A stretch of 64,000 bases of DNA, taken from the NCBI GenBank assembly GCA_020284085.1, contig JACEVL010000671.1:358001-422000 (forward strand), read 5' to 3'. The stretch comes from Aporrectodea caliginosa. Its lineage: Eukaryota; Annelida; Clitellata; Crassiclitellata; Lumbricidae. Position numbers and translations under genes: made by a program. The notes under the pieces were generated by a model. That model was not told the DNA's origin and ran no database searches. It saw nothing but the letters and a program-made list of their open reading frames with translations. Within the stretch, counting starts at the first letter, position 1. Each line of letters opens with the position of its first letter. Below, in pieces: positions 27,301 through 36,581 of the stretch.

Positions 27301-30300
27301 CGATTGCTTAAGCAATTGAATTGAAATCCATATACCTTCAGAAGAATGACTGGTCAGAGCTACTGATATTAAGTTATATGATCAAATGGTCCCTGTCTCT
27401 GTAATTTCACATGGCAATGGAAAAGATAACATGGCAATGGAAAGATCACATGCAACAATGGAAAGATCACATGGCAATACTTGCACTGAATTTAAACTGT
27501 TAGATCAGATGGACACTGCCACAACATGAAACTATGCTTTATGAGAGATTTAGAGTGTTTAAACCAGGTTGTGTGTAAAATGGATAATGCTGAAAATCAA
27601 TATTTAACACCACACTGCTGTTCTTACAGTATGGTGCGTAAAGTTAGTAGCTTTGGGGTACAAAACACCACCTCATGTTAAGCAAAATGATGCAAAACCA
27701 GAAGCACATAAGCAAGTATACACTGTACTGTGATTCTAATATTGACTGCGTAGATGTCTCAACTCACTTGGTGTTTGAGATGCCTTCCTTCAGTACTTTG
27801 TTCTCATCCTTCAGCTGTTGAATAGCTAAGCAGCTGTCCTTCAGCTGATCTCTGAGTGCCTTCAACTCCACCTTCTGCTGTTCCAGTGAGCGCTCCAGCT
27901 GAACTCTCTTCACCTCTTTGTCCTGCACCTACGCAACAAACGTACACCAACGATAAGCAGATCGGAAGTTGTGGGAAGCAGTAACAGATTGGTAGAGTGC
28001 TTGCCTTGTAATGCACAGGGTATGGGTTTGAGCTTACTCCCGAGATGGTCACTGTACAGAGACCCTAAGCAAGTCCTACACTCACAACCGCTCAGTGCCA
28101 ATGACTGATGCTTGGTCATCAGACAGCGGTGCTTAATAAATGCGGAAATAATCATAATGAGGAGAAGGCACTGGCCAATGACCTTTATAATAAGCCAAGG
28201 GCCCAAGGCTGAGAAAATGAAGTTACTAATGCTTACCTATGACTGGGTCTCAGGGTTAGCTTAAGACACTGGACACTGGTCTTCTTCCTCATAGCCCATC
28301 TAACCCTTATAGAGGAAGGATTTGAGATGCTAGGGAGTGCTTCGGATAAATATAAACACAAAGTATTGCAAAGGACAGACTGAAGGAAGCCAGGACACTC
28401 ACCTGATTGCTCAGCTGATCAAGCGCCTGTGTGAATAATCCGGTCTTATCCTTTTCCTTGTTCAACTCTCCAAGAAGTGCCTTCGACTTTTCCATTTCTG
28501 GTTCAACCACAACAGAAACGATTAACATGCCAAAGCCAGATTTAGATGTCTCATCAACTATTTTCCATTTAACAGTCATGCCAATTAATAATCATCAACT
28601 CTATGCCTCGTAACAGTTATTCCAAAGTTAGAAATATATTTATTGTAATCTGCAAATTATTCTTTTTATCTGTAAATATTTCTTTTCATCTGTAAATATT
28701 TCTTTTCATTTTTAAATATTTCCTTTCATCTGTAAGCCTCTTAACAGTGCTTAATATTCCCTCTAGGTGCAACCTCTGAATCTGTTGCCCAGAAACTGTC
28801 TTGGTAACATTTATATTGCCTGCCATTTTTGCAGAGAGCAAAGCTGCAAAACTGCTGTGGCCATGCAACAATAATAATGACTGTATAGTATAATTCTGCT
28901 TCCCATATTCTTCAGCTAACTCCATTGTCACCCAGTTGAATTTCAATTAAAACAACAGAACTGGAGAGTGATTCACTAATTATCTGAACTTGCCATTATC
29001 TTCAGCGACTATGTCCACACATGTTACGATAGCTCTTCTAAAGCCTCAGATAAATATGAAATACTTAACTGCAAAACAGAGACATCTGCATGTCCTTGTG
29101 AAGAGAAAAACAGTTAAACTTTTTACTGTGACTTATATTTATTGCTATTATCAATAATAATATTAATAGTAATATTACAATATAGTTTTCACCCAGCAGA
29201 AATGACATGTACAGAAAGCAGTGACTTTGTGTAACAACAGAATGAATACATTGGAACTACCTGACTCCAAGGAAAGCTTCAAGGCATTGACAGAATCCAT
29301 CATTGGATTGGTCTCCAATGGTTTCTGAAAAGAAAAGTAACGACTGACAAATTGTTTTCGGATACTCAATTCATGCTGGACTGTATGTGTAACGCCTCTA
29401 GGTGTGAAACAAAGCTCTCTTACACAACTGCTTTTGTTGCCATCACAATAAATACACAATCCTGACTCAAGAGGCAAGACTGGTTATTAATATTACATCA
29501 CATATAGTGCAATGTTGGTGTGCATGTGAAACAAAGCACATTTTGTTAACCTGAAGTGTTCCATAATTTGGTAGAACACGGTCAGTTTTGTTTTATGTTA
29601 AAAGTCATACCTGACACTTTTTACAACATGCTACACTGCAATAATACAAATGCTGAAAAAACGTGGTCAGTACATGTATCTTAATATTATTTCAGCCATT
29701 GAAAATAGCCTCATTATAGCACAGTCTTGTTCCAATGAAGTTCTTTTCATGGCTGCCAAAGACACATACCAAATTTTTAGTGTACTGATTTATTCACAAT
29801 TTTAGAAAGTGACATTATGCAATACAACTCAAATTTGACAATGCTCTCCATACAAAGAGGTGCACACTGCACTAGCCTCACCATGTTAAATCTCATTAAG
29901 AACAGATAATTTGTCAGCTGGCAAACATTGCTCGGGTAATTCGAAGTCGCAAGTTATCAAGAAACCAACAGCAGAACAAGTAACTACATATGCTTATTCT
30001 TGCCCAAGCAAAATTGCGTAATATGAAACCAACCAAGCCCTCACTGGAAAAGGCTTCATATTATGTACAATGCTTTACTCTCATCTCACTCAACTTAAAA
30101 AGTTTGGCTACCATGTACAATAGCATATGCATATAAGTATGCAATGTATGAATACAAAGTCAGCATTGGCACATGTACAAACTTATGCAAGTATGTGTAT
30201 TCCAGGTAAGTACGTTAAACATGAGAACCATTTAAAGGACCTGTTTCAAACCCAATGCATTACATTAACATGAGAACCATTTCTGCTAGATCAGAACATA

Positions 30301-32447
30301 CTTGGCACATCAGATAGGATTTCAACCCAAGAAGCGACGAAAGGGAACACCCAGAATTATCACTAAGGATAAATGGAGTGGTGTTATTTAAATATCAAAC
30401 AATAAATATCAGTTCAATAAATAATGCCTTCCAGCAACATATTAGAAATGCCAACAAACCTCGGTTTCATTTTTCACGGATTTGTTATTCTCTGGAGCTT
30501 TGGTGTGTGTTGCTTCTCGCGTCACTGGAATGAATCCATCTTCACTATCTTCATCCTCTGGTTCTGGTTTAACCAGTTGTTCTACGTTTGAAGTGGAAGC
30601 AACTCCATCAAAACTCCCATCCTCAGGTACATCGCCAACGACATCAGAATGCTCCCCATGGGCAGCTAAAGGTTGAAACAAATAAAAAAACAGCAAAACC
30701 TCACTTATAAAAAAATGCTACTTTAACTGTATTTAAATCCTCATAATAACAATAACAGTATATTAATAACTATGACAAATGTCAACAATGTCAAGCAGTG
30801 ATTTTGACAGAAAACAATAAATTTCTCTAACTATAAGCACTTGGCTTTTTTTTAGCAACATTCAAAATACACGTATACTATACTCAACAGAAAGTAGCTC
30901 TATATAAATGTGCGATAACATTGCACTTTACTATACTGGCTCTGAATATTAACTTTATCAGTAATAATCTATTTAAACAAGACCTTGAATGACTCAATGT
31001 CAAACGTGTAATTGTACGTAAAAATATTAAATGATTAAAGACCAACTGCTCTAATTTACAATAAAGAACGATGGGCTTAATATTATGGCATAATAACACT
31101 AAAACATAATAATCATAATACAGCTTAAACTTTTTGTGAATTATTCTGTACAAAACTTTCGTGACAATGGTTATCACTAGTTTGTCCTCCTTTCATGGTA
31201 GCTTTTCTATCCTTTCTTCTCTCCCATTATGTTTGAACATCAAGCAAAAGATCCACCAACCCCAGGACAATATATAATAAAAATATTATTATTGTAATAT
31301 AATAGTAATAATATAAAATCATCATCATCATCATCATCATCAGCTCTTGACGCCAACCATTTGGCACTGACAGGTACAAATATATGACCTCCATTGTCCC
31401 TGATTATTTGTCAAGTCCAGTGCTCCTCTCAGTGTCATTCCATGGATGAGTTATGTATACTACTACTAATAATATAATAATAATATATAATAATAGTATA
31501 ATAATAAATATAATAATGAAGTAAAAAATAAGAGACTACTTTCCTCAACCTTAGTTTGCAATGAGGAAATTTCAAAGAAAAAGATTTCCCAGACTAACAG
31601 AAAGTCAGATTACACGTGAAGAGAATGAAATCTCAGCGTACCTGTGGTTTTGCCATTCTTCTTCTTCTTCTTTCTCTTCTTGGCGGCTTTTTCGCCAGAC
31701 GCATCCGCAATGGCCACATCCTTCTCTTCATTGTTTGACATCCCATTCTCATCCTCCTTTTCCACGCTCACCTTTTCCACCGCTGTCTCTCTCTCTTTCG
31801 TGGCAGAAAGCTGGACGGATTCTTTCTTCACCACAACATTATCATCTTCCCTTCTTGGCTTATTTTTCTTTCCTTTCTTATCTCCAGTTGTCTCCTTCTG
31901 TGTGTCTACTGCGTTCCCTTTTCCTGGTGCATCTGCAGCTATGACCGACGCCTTAGATTCCGTGTTTGCCTTAGGAGATTGCGAATTTTTGCCTCCAGCA
32001 GATTTTCCTGCATCCACTTCGGCAAAATCATCCAGTTCTTCTATGACTGGAGTCTCATCCGTTTCCCTGTCCTCGTCAATTTCCACGCTTTCGTTGTCGG
32101 ACTCCACCTCGGGTTGGGCTTCCACTTCCAAGACGTTCTTCCCACCGACATTTCCCTTTCCTTTGTTTTTCCCTTTCTTCTTTCCTTTCTTCTCATGTGC
32201 GTCCTTTGGAACACGTTCGACCTTGATGCCCTCTCCCTCGCTATCGCTCTTCTTCTTATTTTTGCTAAAACCAAAGTGCTTTCGCTTCTTATTCTTCTGG
32301 CTCCCAGACAACAATTCAAATGACAGCTTCTGGCTGACCGCCTTGTGTGGCTTTCGTCTCAGCACAAACAGCAACACAGCCACAACAACAACACCTGCAC
32401 CCACCAACGCGTATACAAGTTCCATCTCAAACAACTCGGCTAAAAAT
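15312..32447 (-). CDS. RRBP1: Kinectin/p180 ribosome-binding-protein-like gene (14 coding exons)
   Basis: The exons are joined by consensus GT/AG sites and consistent phases to a protein of about 1173 aa. The order is: a short luminal tail and transmembrane helix (about residues 3-22, Val/Leu/Ala-rich, followed by RRK); a Lys/Glu-rich basic region (about 25-260); an acidic linker (about 262-330); then coiled coil almost to the C-terminus. The segment with Q-L-K-x-E-N-x-V-L-K-E-G-I-S-N-T (about residues 422-437) matches the L-x-x-E-N-x-I-L-R-D-A-x-x-x-T block of vertebrate kinectin and RRBP1. Family members anchor in the rough ER and bind ribosomes, kinesin or microtubules. ATG 32425 is chosen because it directly precedes the membrane helix; an acceptor at 32448 shows that at least one 5' noncoding exon lies upstream. 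Small exons could have been missed. RRBP1 and KTN1 cannot be told apart here. Confidence 0.82.
15880..15966 (-). CDS. RRBP1: RRBP1-like coding exon 13
   Basis: 87 bp, phase 0/0; acceptor ATTTTAG, donor CACCAG/GTCCGT. It encodes a polar, Ser/Asn/Gln-rich tail segment. Support comes from splice sites and phase only. Confidence 0.65.
17003..17119 (-). CDS. RRBP1: RRBP1-like coding exon 12
   Basis: 117 bp, phase 0/0; acceptor GTGCAG, donor TTAAAG/GTTAGC. It encodes coiled coil (AQLRQALDEKDKEIERLK). Confidence 0.82.
17120..18222. other. Intron sequence, no further feature seen
   Basis: AT-rich first part of the large intron between coding exons 11 and 12 of the RRBP1-like gene. No additional exon was recognised. 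Confidence 0.4.
18226..18651. mobile_element. PIF/Harbinger-type MITE, copy 1 (426 bp)
   Basis: Ends GGCCAAAA and TTTTGGCC; long inverted repeats include 'ggtgtgtttccggtaac'. A 3-bp duplication TCA flanks it (18223-18225 and 18652-18654). A second copy of the same family is at 32639. The interior is stacked A and T runs (about 18505-18590). Confidence 0.82.
18905..18965 (+). repeat. Fragment of the 'gcgccacttcaag' dispersed repeat
   Basis: 'atatagtgccacttcaagag' followed by 'catcagaggcactcc' matches the head of the repeat at 8343 and 24597. Confidence 0.5.
19313..19720. repeat. 24-bp minisatellite open in frame on both strands
   Basis: About 16 copies of 'aataggaagatcaaaagtgc' plus 'ctca', strict in the first 300 bp and drifting after 19620. 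Because 24 is a multiple of 3, frames stay open: SASNRKIK repeats on plus and FEALLIFL repeats on minus. It lies in an intron of the RRBP1-like gene (between exons 11 and 12), so coding use is unlikely. Confidence 0.85.
19959..20114 (-). CDS. RRBP1: RRBP1-like coding exon 11
   Basis: 156 bp, phase 0/0; acceptor TTGTAG, donor AACACA/GTAAGA. It encodes helix with ERLDKAVLMQQELDKQKREN. It lies about 240 bp from a 24-bp minisatellite in the next intron. Confidence 0.8.
20115..21146. other. Intron sequence between exons 10 and 11
   Basis: No exon, RNA gene or repeat recognised. Confidence 0.4.
21147..21251 (-). CDS. RRBP1: RRBP1-like coding exon 10
   Basis: 105 bp, phase 0/0; acceptor ATGGCAG, donor AAACAA/GTGAGT. 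It encodes charged coiled coil (DERLTQLEEEKQ). Confidence 0.8.
21320..21492 (+). repeat. tRNA-derived SINE in intron
   Basis: 'gactggttagagtgattgcc' head, then 'gagcaagtccttcactcac' and 'attagacagtggtgct'. Same family as the copy at 14301. Confidence 0.65.
21735..21810 (+). repeat. tRNA-like SINE fragment
   Basis: 'gatggtggccaagtgttcaac' (A-box-like) and 'caggttcaattcc' (B-box-like) with tRNA spacing. It does not fold as a proper tRNA and is probably a second SINE family. Confidence 0.4.
22394..23677 (-). CDS. RRBP1: RRBP1-like coding exon 9 (giant coiled-coil repeat exon)
   Basis: 1284 bp, phase 0/0, 428 codons (about residues 567-994). Acceptor TTTTCAG, donor ACCCAG/GTAAAA. About 13 units of the form A-E-F-x-Q-K-E-x-E-L-Q-R-L-Q-Q-x-V recur with lengths of 17, 24 or 31 residues; the longer forms add one or two 7-residue inserts of the type E-F-T-Q-K-E-A. 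This makes one uninterrupted coiled coil. It occupies the position of the rod domain of the family, but this repetitive exon looks like a lineage-specific expansion. Confidence 0.88.
23800..23920. repeat. AAATA-type simple repeat
   Basis: An interrupted run of 'ataaataaata' and 'aaataaataaaataaat' in the intron before the giant exon. Confidence 0.6.
24144..24248 (-). CDS. RRBP1: RRBP1-like coding exon 8
   Basis: 105 bp, phase 0/0; donor CTCCAG/GTGAGC. It encodes ELEKQKAELERLLQAKE-type coiled coil. Confidence 0.8.
24560..24665. repeat. Two adjoining SINE-like fragments
   Basis: The minus strand at about 24560-24600 has a tRNA-like B box ('gggttcaaatcc'-like). The plus strand at 24605-24660 has the 'atatagcaccacttcaagag ... 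gctcccgacc' head also seen at 8343. Confidence 0.45.
25000..25116 (-). CDS. RRBP1: RRBP1-like coding exon 7
   Basis: 117 bp, phase 0 at both ends; donor TTCATG/GTCAGT. It encodes coiled coil with LSSELQRLTVELN. Confidence 0.75.
25900..26065 (-). CDS. RRBP1: RRBP1-like coding exon 6
   Basis: 166 bp; acceptor GAGCAG, entered in phase 2 (completes AAG), leaves in phase 0 at CTTGAG/GTCTGC. Helical and charged. The donor is not optimal, and a SINE-like repeat lies just downstream of it. Confidence 0.78.
26066..27767. other. Intron between exons 5 and 6
   Basis: AT-rich with no further exon recognised. Short direct repeats 'catggcaatggaaagatcaca' occur at 27410-27480. Confidence 0.4.
27768..27928 (-). 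CDS. RRBP1: RRBP1-like coding exon 5 (conserved kinectin-like block)
   Basis: 161 bp; donor ACCAA/GTGAGT. It holds the segment most like vertebrate kinectin/RRBP1 (DENKVLKEGISNTK), in a long Gln/Lys/Glu/Leu helix. Confidence 0.88.
27980..28150 (+). repeat. tRNA-derived SINE in intron
   Basis: 'gattggtagagtgcttgcc' head with 'tgggtttgagcttactcc' B-box region, then 'agcaagtcctacactcac' and 'catcagacagcggtgctta'. Same family as the copies at 14301 and 21320. Confidence 0.68.
28403..28497 (-). CDS. RRBP1: RRBP1-like coding exon 4 (coiled coil begins)
   Basis: 95 bp; phase 1 in, phase 0 out; donor CAATCAG/GTGAGT. It encodes a charged helix with EKSKALLGELNKEKDK. Confidence 0.8.
28498..29260. other. 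Intron between exons 3 and 4
   Basis: No supported feature. 28640-28735 has short repeats of 'aatatttcttttcatctgta'. Confidence 0.4.
29261..29324 (-). CDS. RRBP1: RRBP1-like coding exon 3
   Basis: 64 bp; acceptor TTTTCAG, donor GTCAG/GTAGTT. It encodes KPLETNPMMDSVNALKLSLES and ends after 1 base of the next codon. Length and phase fit both neighbours. Confidence 0.75.
29325..30459. other. Intron between exons 2 and 3
   Basis: No exon or repeat recognised. Confidence 0.4.
30460..30665 (-). CDS. RRBP1: RRBP1-like coding exon 2 (acidic linker)
   Basis: 206 bp, entered in phase 1, leaves in phase 0 at GAG/GTTTGT. It encodes an acidic, Pro-containing linker (EPEDEDSEDG core). Acceptor is a pyrimidine tract ending in TTTAG. 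Confidence 0.85.
31264..31530. repeat. Trinucleotide and AT-rich simple repeats
   Basis: Runs of 'ataata' at 31264-31315 and 31465-31520, and an ATC run at 31317-31343, in the first coding intron of the RRBP1-like gene. Confidence 0.6.
31642..32447 (-). CDS. RRBP1: RRBP1-like coding exon 1 (TM anchor and basic domain)
   Basis: Start codon at 32425-32423; 32426-32447 is 5' UTR after an acceptor (CAG). It encodes the membrane helix, then a Lys-rich cytosolic region with KKGKKKGKNKGKG and KRKKKKKNGK clusters and acidic patches. Donor is CCACAG/GTACGC; the exon ends after 1 base of a codon. The basic stretch replaces the decapeptide repeats of mammalian p180; no decapeptide array is visible. Confidence 0.85.
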
Positions 32448-32638
32448 CTGCAATAAAGCAAAAATTATTTTTTAAATATAATCCAATTATATATCTCTAC
32501 CTCAAACAATATTCAGAAATACTAATGACTGCTTAACATATATTTATCACTGCTTTATTAACTTCTTAAGGCAAAGTCTTGCAGAGTTTCGTATTTATGA
32601 GCTGATGCATATTTCTGGTGTTCCATGAAAAATGGTAA

Positions 32639-33043
32639 GGCCAAAAAAAATAATGGTGTGTTTCCGGTAACAGAGTTAAAAAAAACTGGGTAGGAAGGTC
32701 GGAAAATAATTTTATTTTGGTAAAATAATTTTATGCAGTGATTTCCCAAAATTTTTCCACCATTATTTCCATTGAAAGACCGCTAGTTTCCGAACGTCTC
32801 TGCTTTAGTGAATGCACCTATAATGTCGCGATTCTGCATCTCCGGCATGCAAAGGGGCCGAGGATGAGCTTAATGTACCGTATGTGAAGCAAAAAAAAAA
32901 ATTTTTTTTTAAATTTTCCGAAAAAAAAATTTTTTTTACAAAATTTTCCGTAAAAAAAAAATTTTTTTACAAAATTTTCCGAGTCGCGGCAAAAAATTGA
33001 CTCGGTCGCGTTACCGGAAACACACCATTATTTTGTTTTGGCC
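32639..33043. mobile_element. PIF/Harbinger-type MITE, copy 2 (405 bp)
   Basis: Same ends (GGCCAAAA, TTTTGGCC) and the same 'ggtgtgtttccggtaac' arms as the copy at 18226. Flanked by TAA on both sides (32636-32638, 33044-33046). It lies about 190 bp upstream of the RRBP1-like coding exon 1, in the 5' noncoding intron. Confidence 0.82.
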
Positions 33044-33672
33044 TAACATACCAGTGATGTACTTAATAAACAATATGGCCACCCCAGATTGCACAAGCGT
33101 GTAGAGTGCTGTACCTACATGAAGAACTATGGGGCATGTAAATAAGATCTGGTAATTAATCAGTAAATAAAACCTTCAACTTGGTTTGGATTTCTCTGGA
33201 TCCAGTTCACATGCTTGTCTCAAAAGAAATTGAATTTTTCAGTCAATCACAGTTGCTGTGCCTCTTCTGTTCAGATATTCTGTGGTAAATTTGTTACAGT
33301 GCACTGTGCAAGCCGTTGTGGATTAATTCCTTCCTCATTTCCAAGACAGTCCAGTCCTTCTGGTAAATGCAGCACTCTACTTTCTCTCGCAATCTGGAGT
33401 AGCCATAGTGTATTCAAGTATGTCACAGGCAAGCAGTCACTTCTTGAAGATTAACCCATTTCTTCATTTCCAAACTTCTATTTTAGTTCAAAGCCTGACC
33501 AAGTAAATGTGCTTTGTGTCAGGATTCACTACCTGTTTTTACAACACATTTACAAATACTGCAACCTTTTAAACCCTTATTTTGCGTCGAATTGGAAGTT
33601 AGTTTAAAAAGTAAATTACTAATTAGCGTCGATTGTGTTACAGCCTCTTGCTGTTAAAACAGAACTGCTAAA
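33044..33672. other. Intergenic or 5' noncoding sequence
   Basis: No gene recognised. A 5' noncoding exon of the RRBP1-like gene should lie somewhere upstream of 32448 but cannot be placed. Confidence 0.35.
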
Positions 33673-33828
33673 ATGAAAAAGTACTCGAAACTGAGTCTAA
33701 CTAGACGAGCTGAAAAATTCGACAGTGTAGTGAAAAGTGTTGAAGAGATGGACTCTGATCACTCTGATCATGCCACGCCAATGACACGAGTCCACGCAAA
33801 GAAACCAAGAACGGTTTCCTCTTATTAA
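33673..33828 (+). CDS. Small hypothetical ORF (51 aa), possible transposase N-terminus
   Basis: ATG 33673, TAA 33826-33828. It encodes a charged 51-aa peptide starting MKKYSKLSLTRRAEKF with a Ser/Asp/His-rich middle. Composition looks coding-like, but no domain is recognised. It may be the first exon or a remnant of a mobile-element protein; chance is also possible. Confidence 0.25.
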   Translation: MKKYSKLSLTRRAEKFDSVVKSVEEMDSDHSDHATPMTRVHAKKPRTVSSY

Positions 33829-35337
33829 ACCCTCACCAGATTATTTGCGAAATTCAACAATTTATCGCGGTAACGTATACGGAAGAAGAGTCTTAACGTC
33901 TGCAGCAGAGAGGTCGATTAAGAGGAATAAATCATGCAACGATCTTTTTATTTAAAGCAGAGAAACCGACGAAGCAGAAACGCCATGACAGTCACCTGGG
34001 ACCAACGGAGGATTACATACAACGCTCAATGTCGGAGGATGATGTGATGAGAGGAAGTTGGAAGCGCCTCTCTTGGACGCTGTACTAATAATAATAAACT
34101 TCATTTATTATTTCAAAATGACATGAAGGCAGTATGATTACAAGTAAAAGTATGAGCGGATGATCAAAAGTTATTACGGGAGTCGAATTTCAACTGTATG
34201 GCAGAAATGCAATGCGCCCATCCATCTTACTACGCATTTTACCACCGCCACCTGGCGAACGAAAGGCTGAGTCTACCTTTGTGAGAGTAGCGGAATCCCG
34301 CGTCAGTAAAAAAAAGAGCTGTAATATGCCAAAAAAATCTTTGTCGGCGGCAACGGCCTATGTTGTCATAAGCTGCCGTTAAACTGTGGATCCCCCCCCG
34401 CGTCAGTGCTAATCTTCTGCTCTTCGTGCCACGGTGTTACCATTCACCTAAACCCCTCCCCACATATAAATATGGACGTTTATCCCACGATTATTCCAAT
34501 TAGCAACAACTGATTGCATAGACGAGCCTGGACGAGGCGCAGAAACTCGAGTTTATTGCGATTTCACAAGTAAACGTTCGAGACAGTAGGCTTAGGGCTT
34601 AGGCCTAGGCTACTGTTCACAATTTCAAGTGATAATTCAAAGTTAAATATTATAATAGTCTTATGTTCCTTGCTCTAGGGATATTTCAAAGAGTTTTTGA
34701 CTGCCATAGCCTATCCTTAGAACTTCATCCAAAACGTTGACAAACATAGGGATATCTAGGGCCTAGGTCTGACTCCAGCTGCAGATCTAGAGATGTGTTC
34801 TAAAAAGCTTACAGTCCAGGTAATAACAAAATAATAAGTAAGCCTAATTGTAAACTCTGATAAGTGACTTTTGTGCACCCTGGAATTCATAAATGTTTTA
34901 AGAAGTTTAATGTTTAAACCTGTGAACAGTTTAAGCCTAAGGCATTTAAATTTAATTTGAGAACCTGGTAGGCCTAGGCCTAAGTAAAGTTTGAGTGACA
35001 CCCTGAAGTTGAACTTACAGTATGCTAATGATTTGATAGACAGATTAAGCATGGTAGGAATGAAAGATGTCCCGATATTTGCTAGAAAATCATCCTCTAA
35101 TGATTTCAGCTAGAAAATGAGTGTTAACCGTACAATGTCGTGGCACACCGTCAGATGGCATGGGAGAGGACTGGCCACCCAGCTCTTCGTGCTAAAGCTA
35201 AGAAATTGCAGTTGACTAACACTCTTGGACACTAAGGGGTTAGCTCTACTCGTTTTCTGCATAATAATAGAAAATACAAACAATGAAGTTCAGATGTGCA
35301 CACATGACAATGCAACAGAGTATCGATGTCGCTGAGC
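33829..35337. other. Intergenic sequence between the RRBP1-like and ABCA genes
   Basis: No supported gene. 'aggcctaggc' motifs at about 34600 and 34970 are of the type common in this genome. Confidence 0.4.
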
Positions 35338-35460
35338 ACGTCGTGAGTAAAGGACTTGCTCAAGGTCCCTACACAGCAACTGTCAGGGAGGCATGAATCC
35401 GTACTTTCTGCATTACAAACCAAGCGTCCTAGCCAATCGACCAATGCCCTATAACTGGCC
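35338..35460 (-). repeat. tRNA-derived SINE, minus orientation
   Basis: 'gagtaaaggacttgctcaagg', 'tccctacacagcaactgtc' and 'ctagccaatcgaccaatgcc' are the reverse of the SINE at 14301. The tail is missing. Confidence 0.62.
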
Positions 35461-36142
35461 AAATGCACGATATTAGTATTGTTTAAAGACCTCTCCTGTC
35501 ACAGTTGGAACTGTAGCAAGTAACTGGACGCCCAAATAGCCTAAAGCAAATCTACCTCGATTTGGCGAAGAAAACAATAATCCCTTTGGTTTAGTGTCCA
35601 CCTTAAGTCATACCATCATACCACTTGTCTTAAGTCCACCTTAAGTCATACCATTAGAAAGAATAGGGGAAAAGGATTTATAATAATAGGACTTGGTAGA
35701 TATTCGTGTATCAAGGCTTACACATTTTGTCAGCTAGGTCTATATTCTGTTCGTGCACTTGTCTAAGTCAGCCTTGTTTTTATAGGATAGGCCCTATGGT
35801 CAAATCAGGGAAGAACTTTTTATGCGTTCGATAGAAATCACTCCCTACACTTTTTATGACAAGCAATCGATTACTGTACTTGAAATGAGATACCATTTTC
35901 TTGTTGACATAATTATATTTCAAGGATGACCTCGCGTCGTAAAGATGCATAGCCCCTATTTATAACCAGCTAGGCCCTAAATACATAAGTAATTTTCATA
36001 GAATATTTGTAAGGCTTAAATTAAGTATTATCATCCGTATAGTTGATTTATCTTCTTATATATTTTGACTGCACAGTATAAACATCAGATCAATAATTGG
36101 CGCAGTGAGAAAAAATATACAGTATTTGAAGAGATGTCTTTC
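35461..36142 (-). other. Probable 3' UTR and downstream of the ABCA gene
   Basis: No gene. No clear AATAAA on the minus strand close to the stop codon. A short direct duplication ('ccaccttaagtcataccat') lies at about 35600-35652. Confidence 0.35.
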
Positions 36143-36581
36143 TTAGCAAAGTCCACAGCATTTTTTCCTGGAAATTTGTCGCGGTGATCGTTGGTGACGG
36201 GCAAATGCGATGAACAGCTGCTCCAGAGTCGTCTGTCCCACCGAATAGTCCTCGATTTCATACGTTACCTTCGCCTTTTCCACGATCCCGAAAATTTCAG
36301 ACCATTTAATAACTCGCGTTTTGACCTGGTAGCTAAGAAGGTTCTCGTGATGGTCTTTGAGGACGCTGTTTGGAAACGTTTGGCTGATGAATATCTTCAG
36401 TTTCTCAATCCGTTGCTGAAGTTCCTCGGGTTTTTCTGTGTCGGTTGAGCGCTTGAGTTTGATGATGAGCGTGTATCCATCGCTGAACTTATCCCTGAGA
36501 TGCTGGAGGTTCCCGAGGCAGAGAAAGCGACCGTTGACAAGAACTCCCAGCCGAGTACAGATGGCTTCGCATTCTTCCATA
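36143..36581 (-). CDS. ABCA last exon (C-terminal domain)
   Basis: 439 bp; acceptor TTGCAAG, stop TAA at 36145-36143. It encodes SMEECEA, the NG-x-L-x-C-L-G strand and [17 protein letters not shown]. The tail ends in three closely spaced cysteines (KKCCGLC). Confidence 0.92.

Noticed and set aside
31644..32456. Long plus-strand frame rich in Ser and Phe
   Set aside because: It is the antisense of the Lys/Glu-rich RRBP1-like exon 1; the bias comes from that exon, and splice sites support the minus strand.
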